A stretch of DNA of 64,000 nucleotides from Hexactinellida sp. DTS-2022 (lineage: Eukaryota > Porifera > Hexactinellida). The notes under the pieces were generated by a model. The model worked only from the letters and a program-made list of their open reading frames with translations, had not been told where the DNA came from and did not search any database. Position 1 is the stretch's first letter. Every line of letters begins with the position of its first letter. Position numbers and translations under genes: made by a program. The stretch spans positions 496,001 through 560,000 of the forward strand of contig JAPNXP010000013.1 of assembly GCA_028753945.1 (NCBI GenBank), in the 5' to 3' direction. Below, one piece after another: positions 36,201-44,267 of this stretch.

Positions 36201-37408
36201 AGCTCATTCGTTGTAACTGCATTGCTGTGTGTGGGGCTATATCCTAACGTGGCTGTTTATGAGAATAAGAGAAAGGTAAGCCAATTATATTGGAATAAGT
36301 TTCTCTAAATATTGTAGCTTTATTAATGATAATATTAACAATAATTCGCGTTCACAATAAGTGAACTTGCTTGCTTATTTAACATTAGGCTTACTTCTAT
36401 TTCTGCCAAACATTTTTGATATAAAATCAGATTTTGCAACAGTAAATTTTTGATGTTTAAAAATCACTTTGCTAGAACCTAAGAATTTTATTAGGTAAAT
36501 TTGGCCAATATAGTATAAGTATATAATTCTTAATATTATAACTTATACTATAAGTCAATTGCTAAAGGCGAATTCCACTGTAGTTAATCTAAAATTTCTA
36601 GCTACTTCTTCCTGAAAGGAAACACGCGCTTATTCACAAAACCTCAAATCTCTGTCCTATGACCAACAGTGAGGATATTCCCATTCCTTCTCCCTACTTT
36701 GTATTCGGTGAGAAGCTACGCACAAAGACGGTAGCTGCCAAACAGCTGTCTATGGTAGAGATAATACACCTGGCTCTGTTCGGATCCAATCTATTGACAG
36801 CCAGTGGAGATTTAGCTACACTCGATTCTTGGCTTGATTTACGTCTGCCTTTCAAACACGCGGCTATTATCGGTGGAATCCGCGAAGCAATTACTGATCT
36901 GCTAAGCAAGGTTGCTTTGAATCCTGAATCCGTATTAACCATGGATCCGATTGATATTGAACTTATAACTTTAGTAACAGAATTAACTAAGATAGAGACA
37001 TACCCTGAAAAACACGAATTGAGAGAATCCACAGTAAGCAATACTGTCCCCTATACCGGTCGCTCCCGGCCCCGTGGCCCCAGGTACCCTAGAGCCCACA
37101 CTTATCCCAGACAATCAAACAGCTACATTCCATTCGCCCCTCATCAGCACCAATCACAACCACAGCAAAACTACCAGCCTACTGCTACCCCCCCTGGACC
37201 TAGCAACACGAATATAGCGTATGCGGGAAATGAAGGGTATATGGGACAACGTGAGTGGGCCCCTAGAGGGGAGCCTTATAGATCCCATAGGAACTCGGGG
37301 AGAAGAGGGTTTGGTTCTAGAACTCGTAGGGATTCCAGCGGTAGGCGACCCTTCAGACATAACAATAGGGGTCGAAGCAATTATCAAGGGCAGAGATATT
37401 TCAATTGA
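27206..37408 (+). CDS. DHX9: DHX9, DExH-box RNA helicase A (11 exons)
   Basis: Exons: 27206-27535, 27960-28163, 29928-30114, 31016-31119, 31599-31838, 32239-32524, 33047-33429, 34011-34465, 35206-35427, 35816-36275, 36602-37408. The frame is kept throughout, giving 1,225 residues (human 1,270). DHX9 unwinds RNA and RNA:DNA hybrids in the nucleus. Two N-terminal dsRNA-binding domains lie at about 5-78 and 126-205; the second joins exons 2 and 3 at [18 protein letters not shown] in exon 5 is the conserved linker before the helicase. The helicase core has Walker [10 protein letters not shown] (361-369), DEIH (461-464), [17 protein letters not shown] and [11 protein letters not shown]/ratchet and OB domains fill exons 9-11, and the C-terminus is an RG-rich tail. 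The exon 4 acceptor (31014-31015) has a weak pyrimidine tract, so its exact edge is the least certain. Introns carry many TA-elements and one antisense gene. Confidence 0.95.
28176..28338. mobile_element. TA-element (family E type), DHX9 intron 2
   Basis: Contains CTATTAGCAACTTCACCTATTAGCAAC and ends AGCAACTCCACTG before TA (motifs abutting). The complete relative is at 34502-34642. It starts about 12 bp after the exon 2 donor. Confidence 0.65.
28400..28545. mobile_element. Family G TA-element, right end missing, DHX9 intron 2
   Basis: Left end CAGTAGAACTTCGTTAGTAC after TA, with internal GGTTAATACGAATTCCGG. The fuller copy is at 32006-32178. Confidence 0.65.
28813..29145 (-). CDS. Small protein resembling ciliary CIMIP1/C20orf85, antisense in DHX9 intron 2
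   Basis: An uninterrupted 110-residue ORF. Residues 13-34 ([15 protein letters not shown] then WPEDWGFL) resemble the start of vertebrate C20orf85/CIMIP1 (QDEIW...WPQNWGFL), and the C-terminal half has GQIGYKL and LLGWP elements in the expected order. CIMIP1-type proteins are small microtubule inner proteins of motile cilia and sperm tails. The ATG at 29145 is the first in the frame. Human C20orf85 is somewhat longer, so an upstream exon is possible. It is fully contained in an intron of DHX9 on the opposite strand. The call rests on remembered motif similarity and is moderate. Confidence 0.55.
   Translation of the reverse strand: MLSSKSTSYNCNFVHQDKIWKDHVKLELQTQKKWPEDWGFLQAKKTEKQTPSKDSNIEREEGKRYPNTTAGQIGYKLTELPSYQWEKRYGKSAKGKGGIDKLLGWPLEAM
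29423..29753. mobile_element. Middle TA-element of the nest
   Basis: Left end CAGTAGATACCGGATATAAG; right end CTTATAATCGTATCCACTA. It is itself interrupted at a TA by the family D element at 29520-29713. Confidence 0.7.
29520..29713. mobile_element. Inner family D TA-element of the nest
   Basis: Left end CAGTCAGGTCTGCTTATTGT, right end AAAGAACCTGACTG, TA on both sides. Being innermost and best preserved, it is the youngest of the three. Confidence 0.8.
29775..29911. mobile_element. TA-element ending 16 bp before DHX9 exon 3
   Basis: Left end CAGTCTGTTCTCTCTAATTG, right arm GACTATTAGAGAGAACAGTCTG. It shares the TA at 29773-29774 with the preceding nest and ends just upstream of the exon 3 acceptor. 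Confidence 0.7.
30189..30675. mobile_element. 487-bp element with C/G-run inverted ends
   Basis: Left end CAGGGGGGGGTCAATG; right end GATTGACCCCCTCCCCCC continuing to CCCTG. The 7-bp TATATAG sits on both sides (30182-30188 and 30676-30682). No ORF of note. The class is uncertain. Confidence 0.7.
30728..30882. mobile_element. Family A TA-element, DHX9 intron 3
   Basis: Left end CAGTAGACTCGTTAATATG, right end TTAATGAGAGTCTACTG before TA, with the shared TGCATGCATTTGTATAAG centre. Confidence 0.8.
30920..30989. mobile_element. TA-element fragment upstream of DHX9 exon 4
   Basis: CCGCTTATAACCAACTCCGC at the left and CGTTATAACTGGAGTTAACTG before TA at the right. It ends 26 bp from the weak exon 4 acceptor. 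Confidence 0.6.
31313..31490. mobile_element. Family D TA-element, DHX9 intron 4
   Basis: Left end CAGTCAGGTTATTTTATTAT after TA, right end CAATAAGCAGTATTGACTG before TA. Confidence 0.8.
32006..32178. mobile_element. Family G TA-element, full copy, DHX9 intron 5
   Basis: Left end CAGTAGAACCTCGTTAGTAC, right end CTAACAAGGTTCTACTG, TA on both sides. A scrap of a family E right end (GGCGAACACCACTG) follows at about 32204-32219, close to the exon 6 acceptor. Confidence 0.8.
32546..32734. mobile_element. Family D TA-element, DHX9 intron 6
   Basis: Begins AGTCAAGTTCTTTTATTATG and ends AATAAGCAGATATGACTG. It has the family centre CCTATGTAAGTTGTTAAATT. Confidence 0.75.
32833..33031. mobile_element. 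Family B TA-element ending 15 bp before DHX9 exon 7
   Basis: Left end TAGTAGACTCCGCTTAATCG, right end GATTAAGCCGAGTTAACTG before TA. Only 15 bp separate it from the exon 7 start. Confidence 0.75.
33825..33979. mobile_element. TA-element ending 31 bp before DHX9 exon 8
   Basis: Left arm AACTTGGTTATAACGTACC, right end GGTACGTTATAACCGAGTTATACTG (two abutting motifs) before TA. It shares the GTACGTACTAACCGAGTT core with the element at 10038-10195. Confidence 0.65.
34502..34642. mobile_element. Family E-type TA-element, DHX9 intron 8
   Basis: Left end CGGTGGAATTGCTTTATTAG, right end CTAATAAAGCAATTCCACTG, TA flanks, 141 bp. The arms are nearly perfect inverted repeats. Confidence 0.8.
34752..34933. 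mobile_element. TA-element with GTGTTCAC arms, DHX9 intron 8
   Basis: Left end CAGTTAAAATTCAGAAAGTG, right end GTTCACTTTTGGAGGTTTTACTG (abutting motifs) before TA. It is directly followed by a hAT-like fragment (CAGTGGTTCCCAATCC) at about 34936. Confidence 0.6.
35529..35697. mobile_element. TA-flanked element, DHX9 intron 9
   Basis: Left end CAGTGAATTCTCGTTATAAC after TA, right end TTAATCTTGAGTTTACTG before TA. Related to 7890-8067. Confidence 0.75.
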
Positions 37409-37906
37409 GTTCTATAGTTGATAGACTAGGTTGAATTTAGAACTTTATTTTGCTAATTTGCAAAGCCAAATAATGTTCTGATTTCTTCTCTGTAGTAACG
37501 CTTAAGTCTAACTATCCTATTTTGTGTATTTTCTATCAATACTATACTTTTGCCCCAAGCTGTTCCTTATTAGTTAAGATTGAGCAGTTTGATCATATTC
37601 CAATTACTCTTTGCGAGGAAGAAATAGTGCTATTCCTCTATTAGAGAAATCATTTACATATCTACTGCTCAGTTTAATTTGATTTTAAATTTGATAAAAG
37701 CTTGGTTCAAAAGGAAAACTTTCTGTCTTTATACTATTATATTATACACATTTCTTGTTAATATCAAAACCATTCTGTATATCTTAAACTGAAGTGATGA
37801 TCGACAATATAAAGTAGATAGGATAAAATTACACCTATCTTTGAATTAAATATTTATGAATTTATTTTGTTATAAACAGCGATACACTTAACTTGCCATA
37901 AATATA

Positions 37907-38590
37907 ATGTCTCGTGTTTTCGACTGGCTCTTCCAGCCTCCCAACCCACCAGCGCCAGACTCCCCTGACACAATGGATCGTGACCCTCTTATGCAGCACA
38001 GTAGTATTTTCGGGGAGATTGATCGTGTCATGCAGGAAATGATGCAGGGACATTTTCAGAATATGAACTTATTTTCACCACCTAATCAATTACAAATGGA
38101 AGACAGGACTGATGAAGATTATAATATCCGTGATCGAATGCTGAAAAAGCCAGAGAGGGAACAAAATAAATTTTACCAAAGAGAGCAGAATTCATTTGTT
38201 CCTAGAAGCGATATTGATCTTGATAATGCTGTTCAAAATAATCCCAAACTTATCGACCAATTCTTGGATGACCACCCTAGTAACCAGATTCAGCAACAAG
38301 AATTCAACCCATTTTCTCAACTCCTCGGATCTCAACAGAACTCTCCCAATAACTTTACTTTCTCGTCTCAAACAGTTATAGTGAGGAGAGGGCCGGACGG
38401 TAAACTGAATTACGAAAAGAGAGAAGTTAGACAAGACTCTCAAGGGAACCGAGAAGAGACTGTGACGTCATCAGATGACAGAGATCAAGTGGGACAACAG
38501 TTTCTACAGAAACAACCCTATTATGCACCCATGGGAGATGAGGGTGTGTTTGGAAAGATTAAGAACTGGTTATACCCTCCTAACAATTAG
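37907..38590 (+). CDS. HAX1-like protein
   Basis: A single-exon protein of 227 residues, mostly disordered and rich in Q, N, D and P. Two blocks recall HAX1 (HCLS1-associated protein X-1): NIRDRMLKKP at about residue 70, like LRDSMLKYP in vertebrates, and a beta-rich C-terminal block at 150-190 with VRRGPDGKLNYEKREVR and GNREETVT, like the PDG...ERRTVVDSEGRTETTVT block. HAX1 is an anti-apoptotic mitochondrial intermembrane-space cofactor. No classical targeting peptide is obvious, though the N-terminus MSRVFDWLFQPPN is amphipathic. An MLF-family identity is a weaker alternative. AATAAA lies at 38806-38811. The 498-bp gap between DHX9 and this gene holds nothing I can name. Confidence 0.6.
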   Translation: MSRVFDWLFQPPNPPAPDSPDTMDRDPLMQHSSIFGEIDRVMQEMMQGHFQNMNLFSPPNQLQMEDRTDEDYNIRDRMLKKPEREQNKFYQREQNSFVPRSDIDLDNAVQNNPKLIDQFLDDHPSNQIQQQEFNPFSQLLGSQQNSPNNFTFSSQTVIVRRGPDGKLNYEKREVRQDSQGNREETVTSSDDRDQVGQQFLQKQPYYAPMGDEGVFGKIKNWLYPPNN

Positions 38591-38685
38591 CTGTATTGTA
38601 TAGTATATCTCTTAATTAAGCTCTTACTGCATGTAATAACGTAATCTATGAGTTTTGATAATACGTGTAATTGTAATTTAACACT

Positions 38686-38985
38686 TAACGATCCCGGTCT
38701 CGGTTTGTTTTTGACGGAACGGTGCAACGCACCTCAAGTTAACGGCTGCTGTGCGGCCTTTCTCCTAACCTTCTTCACCAATTCCATAGTTTAAGTTTGT
38801 TTACCAATAAATATAATTTATAATACCCGCTGAATTCAAACTTCTAGGTTGATTTTGAAATTTCATTAATTTGTTTACCTATTTTGTGCAAACAACAACA
38901 ACAAATATTTATATTAGAAATTTATAAATGCGAAATTCGAATTTAGCATACTGTTTACCTATTATAACATTTGGAACTTAGTTTA
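38686..38985. repeat. Dispersed repeat R1, copy 1 (inverted copy at 53087-53442)
   Basis: It runs from GATCCCGGTCTCGGT through TTGTTTACCAATAA and CAAACAACAACAACAAAT to TTACCTATTATAACATTTGG. The reverse complement of 53087-53442 matches it along most of its length, with an extra piece in the second copy. A third scrap (CGTTCTCGGTCGCTTCGCG) is at about 40867-40890. It overlaps the HAX1-like poly(A) signal. Class unknown. Confidence 0.7.
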
Positions 38986-39101
38986 TAGTATCTCAATTTT
39001 AAATGCGGTTTCTATTCCCCCCATCACTTTAATACAACCCGTACAAACAAACAAACACATTCCAATCGAGTTTTAATAATAGTATAGATATTAATAAGGG
39101 G

Positions 39102-39130
39102 GACCATCCACGGCTGCCATGGATGGTCCG
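39102..39130. other. Perfect 10-bp inverted repeat (hairpin)
   Basis: GGACCATCCA and TGGATGGTCC are separated by 9 bases, in an otherwise unremarkable intergenic stretch. It may be one end of a further element. Confidence 0.5.
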
Positions 39131-39154
39131 GCCGGACCTATTACGGCGTGACAG

Positions 39155-39255
39155 GCAGTGCTCGACAAATTAGGTGTTTTCGTGGCATTAGCCACCAGAA
39201 ATCTTATTTAAGCCACCAAATTTTTATTTGATGGCTTGACTAATCCACCATTAAT
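39155..39255. repeat. Left copy of an inverted repeat pair framing the LRR-EGF gene
   Basis: It starts GCAGTGCTCGACAAATTAGG and contains CTTATTTAAGCCACCAAAT. The reverse complement at 41765-41902 starts the same way. The flanking bases do not form a matching target duplication. Confidence 0.7.
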
Positions 39256-39344
39256 TGAGACTATTTGACTTTGTGTAAATTATATTTTTCGTTGCATTAT
39301 TTGTTAATCAAATTTCTCCTTTCGACACTCAAATAGTCTACCAT

Positions 39345-40742
39345 ATGATGTTGATCTCGATCTTATCGATTCCTCTCCTCTTGTTACTAGGCTGTTATAC
39401 CCCAGGGGTATATGGGGTATGCGATGAGCCAGAATTATCTTGTCCTAGTTCATGTACAGTCAGGGCAAATACCGCTAGTAGGACAAGCTACCTGATAAAG
39501 AAATGTACTCATGAGTTAGCACAGAATGGAGTAGATTCTATAACATTCAATGTGTATTTAGAAGAGATAAATGGTACTATCACACTTGATGTATCTGATG
39601 GTATTACTGGATTCTATTTACATCTTTATGATACAGTCTCAATTGAATTTTACAGAATTCAAACACAGATCCTAAGTTTATCTCTATATGCATACGGTCA
39701 GGCTACTGTATATTGCCCTTATGACGTGTTAAATTACCTACCAAGTGTAACGTATTTTCATTTACATGCTGCTGTATTCGATCGCTTCCCATATTTAAAC
39801 TCTGAAATTTTAACAGAACTACGTATTCACTACCTTATACTTCCTAGTGTCGTAACTATTCTACCGTCAATGCTGATACTACCTAACTTGGCTAAGTTAC
39901 ACTTGTGGCAAACAAAGGAGATACAATGGTATGATATTATTCCCAGCAGTTTTGATAACACTCCTGTTTATTATTTACATCTTAAAGGAATGCAACATCT
40001 TCATAGTTACCACTTTGCCGACTTGGAACGTTTGACTGTCCTAATTTTTCGGGATTTTCCCACTAATTTCACTTTTGAAGAGAACGCACTGGCTGGATTA
40101 GATGCACTGAAGCTCCTATATATCACGTACTATATAGAAACTAACTTAGATTTTCTAATCAATCAAACCTTTCCTAATTTGCTAGGGGTTGACTTAAGAC
40201 ATTCTGCAGTGACTACTCTTGAACAAGATTTCTTTGAGAGACAGAAAGAATTGACAACAATATATGCTTATAACAATCCATTCCATTGTGGCTGTGAGAT
40301 GGCATGGCTAAGTTACGCGACTACTAGTCTAGGCTGGTCAGTTGGTGGTACATGTGCTACTCCTGCTGGCTTGAATGGGAGCTCTATCTCTCTTGGTTCC
40401 AATTACAATGGCTGTCCGAACCAATCCTATCATTGTTTCAATGATACATTCATTTGTCCTCCTGAGAGTAGCTGCGTTAACACAGTAGACAGTGCCTACT
40501 GTGAATGTGAATATGGGTACACACTAAATGAAACTAATAACTGTGAGGATATTAATGAGTGTTCTACTCCCGACAACTGTGAACATAATTGTACTAACAC
40601 AGTTGGTTCCTATACATGCTCCTGTAACTCTGGATTTACTCTGCAATCCGATCTATTCTCTTGTGTCTCAGGAGTCAGTCAGCTGATTGCTCCTATATTT
40701 CTAGCTCTCTTCTCTCTACTCTTACAAACCTCAATTCTATGA
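39345..40742 (+). CDS. Secreted or GPI-anchored LRR protein with two EGF domains
   Basis: A single-exon protein of 465 residues. Residues 1-24 are a signal peptide. An irregular leucine-rich-repeat region runs to about 310 and closes with an LRRCT-like cap beginning NPFHCGCEMAWLSY. Two EGF modules follow at about 365-402 and 402-441. The second starts DINECS and has the Asn and Tyr of calcium-binding EGF domains (CTNTVGSYTC). The last about 20 residues are hydrophobic with no basic tail, which suggests a GPI-anchor signal rather than a transmembrane helix. There are several NxS/T sites. The LRR spacing is too degenerate to name a family, and the function is unknown; adhesion or recognition at the cell surface is likely. 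A dispersed repeat lies in inverted copies on either side. Confidence 0.8.
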   Translation: MMLISILSIPLLLLLGCYTPGVYGVCDEPELSCPSSCTVRANTASRTSYLIKKCTHELAQNGVDSITFNVYLEEINGTITLDVSDGITGFYLHLYDTVSIEFYRIQTQILSLSLYAYGQATVYCPYDVLNYLPSVTYFHLHAAVFDRFPYLNSEILTELRIHYLILPSVVTILPSMLILPNLAKLHLWQTKEIQWYDIIPSSFDNTPVYYLHLKGMQHLHSYHFADLERLTVLIFRDFPTNFTFEENALAGLDALKLLYITYYIETNLDFLINQTFPNLLGVDLRHSAVTTLEQDFFERQKELTTIYAYNNPFHCGCEMAWLSYATTSLGWSVGGTCATPAGLNGSSISLGSNYNGCPNQSYHCFNDTFICPPESSCVNTVDSAYCECEYGYTLNETNNCEDINECSTPDNCEHNCTNTVGSYTCSCNSGFTLQSDLFSCVSGVSQLIAPIFLALFSLLLQTSIL

Positions 40743-41319
40743 TTCATCGTATAGGGCTAACTCTATTTATTTTTCTAATCTAATTTTTATTTTTATATTT
40801 TCTTACTTTATTTACTCTCTTATACTCTATATCATTTTTTATGTTATATTTCTTTACGAGCCTTTCGTTCTCGGTCGCTTCGCGTCTTTGATCGTGTTAG
40901 ACAATTTGCAACATAATTAACTGCCGCTTTTCGGCCTTACCCTCAAAAATCACTCATAATAAGATATGTTAAAGCTGTGACTTGAAATTACACGTACTTA
41001 TTTCAGTTCAATTAGTTGCTAGCACAGTGTCCCTAAAGATCTATTAAAATGAGTACAACATGGACAATTAAATGACAAGTAGTTTCGGGTTGATACGTAT
41101 GTGAAATTCTGCGCACATGTTTTCAATATATGTTACTTATCAAATTTCGATGTTTCCAGCGAAAAAGGAATTTCACGCCATCCATAATTATTCTTAGGGT
41201 TCGAGAGCATTAATGTATGTATTACCAATAGATAGAAACTCTGCATTTTTTTTTGTCCTTAAAGCTTTGTAAGTATACTAGGATTTTGCGAGATATATAA
41301 TCTAAATTACTGCTGTGCC

Positions 41320-41470
41320 GACAGCATGTCATTTGGAGACACTATTTTTGGTGTTTGGTGAAGGCATAGTGCCTCCAAAAGAAAATGCAGCCGTAAAGCT
41401 GTAATTTTATATTTTTTGGTCATGTCATTATCACTGTAAAGGTGCTAAACCATTTCAGAAAGGTGTTTCG
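41320..41470. repeat. Hairpin repeat R2, copy 1 (copy 2 at 52330-52530)
   Basis: The core is an imperfect inverted repeat, TTTGGAGACACTAT and ATAGTGCCTCCAAA, around a TTTTTGGTGTTTGGTG loop, followed by CAGCCGTAAAGCTGTAATTTT. The second copy, in the NDC80 intron, has the 14-bp stem perfect. No target duplication was found. Confidence 0.7.
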
Positions 41471-41764
41471 GAAAGAAACGACCCTTACAAAGCAGAGAAT
41501 CCCAACTTATTTCAGCTGTGGCCCCCTAAGCAGTATATTTATATCCGTGGCCCCTAGCTTTAGGTTTATATAAGGACAAATGAAATTGTTTAGAATATTG
41601 ATATTGATGCTAATTGAACAGACAATTCTATGGATAAGCTTGTTCGTGTGTAATATATCAACTCCAAATATTGTAAATTATGATCATTAAGGTTTAAAAT
41701 GAATTTAACGACACTATTTGTATTAAGCACACTTGGTAACAGTAATCGACAGAATGAAATTTTG

Positions 41765-41902
41765 ATGGTGGTTAATTAAGCAACCACCTCAAATTTCTGG
41801 TGGCTAAGGAATAAACAACGAAAGGCAAAATTTGGTGGCTTAAATAAGATTTTTGGTGGCTAACGTTTCCATACGAACCACCTAATTTGTCGAGCACTGC
41901 TT
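41765..41902. repeat. Right copy of the inverted repeat pair framing the LRR-EGF gene
   Basis: The reverse complement begins GCAGTGCTCGACAAATTAGG and continues with TTAGCCACCAAAAATC, matching 39155-39255. The CAGTG-type end recalls hAT elements, but the duplication expected for one composite element is absent. Confidence 0.7.
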
Positions 41903-43167
41903 GGTAAGCCCTATAAACAATTTGGAAGCGTCTATATGTTAAATACAGACTGAATTAATTTGAATTTAATACGTCTGGAATTAATCGCTGGATGAAAAAA
42001 CTAGGGGAGTAAAAGAAGATTTTCGTCGTCTAAGATTATGGTTATACATATCTCGTGTTTCTCATATACCTTTATTAAGTTCCCACAAAACACAATCATT
42101 TAATTTACAACCGTGGTGGAGAACAAGAACATCAAAACATGTCCTATCCAAACTACTCCAGAACCCTCTTGCTAGGATATCAAGCCTCAGGTGCTGTGCT
42201 GGTGCTTTTGTGCTCAAATATTTCCCCAATCAATTGAATCAACTTTGGCTCTGTTTCGACCCTTTACATAATTCTGAAAGCCAATGTGCTTCTAAATTTG
42301 TGATCTGGTTGTGTCGGAGCGAGACGAAACCACCCCTTTTACATATCAGAGCATGATAATTATTGTTCGGAGAGAAACGTGTACATATCTTTGGTATATT
42401 CTTTAGGGAATGGTTATATCTCAGCGAGATAGAATCTGTAAATTCTTTTTAATTTAGAAGGAAACCATATTCTTTTAGGAGTAGTGCGGCAGCCAAGATG
42501 ACGAACCTTTTTCACCTAGGTTATCAAGTTTTTTTAGCGGTTGACTTAGAGCTTTCGATTTTAATTTCTCTCAATTTCTCCTTATAGTTGGATACTTTGT
42601 TTTGAGTAATTTCTATTTTCTAATGTTTTATGATGGAGTTCAACTGAAGGTACTGCTCTGATGATTATGTTGTTGTTTGATTATGTCACACAAAGGGTTT
42701 AGTAGCTATAAATTATTAAAAGATTAATTAAGTAATCTAATAATATTTAGTGTTTTGAATAAATTAGTAAATTTACTAAGGTTACCGCGAATGATTCAAC
42801 TAATTAAATTTAATCGTGCTTACTATTCATTGTTATTTTGACATACGGTTGCTAAGCAATGAAACTGGCTATAAATACAATTTTCATTTAAATCATATGT
42901 ATTTGTTAATTAATAATTGTATACCTCGATTGATACATTGTTATAACGATATTCTTTTCATGGTTTATTTTGGGAAATCAATTTATTCTGTATTTGAAAG
43001 ATATGCATTATTGTTCAAAAATTCCTTTTTAGAAAGTTTCTTCTCAACACTAATTACCTATGGGTGAGTTACGACTTACTTCTACACTCATGCAATATAT
43101 TGTAGAAATAACTTATATATAGACCGTCTATTTCTAGACCAGGTTTTCTTACATATACATTAGTATT

Positions 43168-43271
43168 ACCCATAGACGGCAGGGCTTTTGGTGGTCTACA
43201 GAATTTATAGACGATCTACAATTTTTTACTTATTTGTATGGGCTTTTATAGACCGTCTACATATAAGGATG
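43168..43271. repeat. Dispersed repeat, copy 2 (copy 1 at 6443-6545)
   Basis: It begins ACCCATAGACGGCAGGGC and ends GTCTACATATAAGGA, in the same orientation as the FANCM intron 2 copy. Confidence 0.7.
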
Positions 43272-44174
43272 CAATATATTGTATAAAAATTAAGGAATTG
43301 GGAGAGTTCTCAAATACAACTTCAGTATTGTTGAAATAATATCACAATACACAACTTACCATTTCATTTAATACTCACGTTAATTTTAATACTAATTATA
43401 GCACCTGACTATTGAATCTCAAATATGGTAGGCAACTTCTTAAAGAGATAGTTTTCTTATCTAATGTTAATAATGAGGTTAATAGTTATATCACAATTAT
43501 CTAATTAGTACTTTATATTCCATTCTTTATATAATTATCCCACTAATATGTTGAAATGAGTCGAACTGTATTTTCTATAGATTCTTGCTTTCATATATTC
43601 ACATATAATCTTAAGGAACAAATGAATTTATATTAATTTATGTTAAAATTTATAACAATTCTTATAACCATTATTCTAAGTTCTAACAATATGTGCTTAT
43701 TTACACTGCCAATACCCAAATTATGTTGCGCCATTTAGTGATATAAGATCGGGAAATCCTGGAGAACTTCCTGACTTTTGAAAATTTCGATAAAACTTAA
43801 AATTGTAACATGCATATGTAGTTTAATATAATATATCTCAGGAATTAATTAAAATACACTTTAGTCAACATTCGTTAAATCTAATATTCGTTAATTAAAC
43901 CAAATTATTTTGCCAAGTGCCTGCGTTTTCTTTTGTTACATTGCTTTTGTAAAGTTACATGGATTAATCTACTAATTACGATTTACTCCATCTCTTAGTT
44001 AGAATCGTAACTAATACGTTTGGTGAGTATAATGACTTAGCCTTCTCTCATTGCCTACGCGTATTGGTTAAAGTTGTGGGTTAGTACTATATCATCCTAC
44101 AATTAATATTATAAATGGAATTAAAATCCAATTAACCACCTCATGCTTACATTCATTGATACAGACAACGATTA

Positions 44175-44183
44175 TTATAAATA
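44175..44183 (+). promoter_or_regulatory. TATA-like box of the STIM gene
   Basis: TATAAATAG begins 38-39 bp before the upstream ATG at 44214. A start site some 30 bp downstream would leave that ATG almost at the mRNA cap, favouring the second ATG at 44268. Confidence 0.45.
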
Positions 44184-44267
44184 GTAATTGAATTTATTAT
44201 TTGCATCAAATAAATGTTTTCTTGTAGTCACATAAAGCCATTGAAATACAGAACAATACCACACAAT

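Larger units (their letters stand above)
40743..44213. other. 3.5-kb gap without a recognisable gene
   Basis: It holds scattered repeat copies (41320-41470, 41765-41902, 43168-43271, a scrap of R1 near 40867-40890, and a hAT-like GAATCCCAACTTATTTCAGC at about 41498). The rest is AT-rich sequence with only short ORFs. I see no coding signal. Confidence 0.6.

Noticed and set aside
39155-41902. LRR-EGF gene as cargo of one hAT-type transposon
   Set aside because: The flanking inverted repeats lack a matching 8-bp duplication (GTGACAGG against CTTGGTAA), so one composite element is not supported.
42816-43067. 83-codon ORF in the gap before STIM
   Set aside because: AT-rich composition with no motif; consistent with chance.
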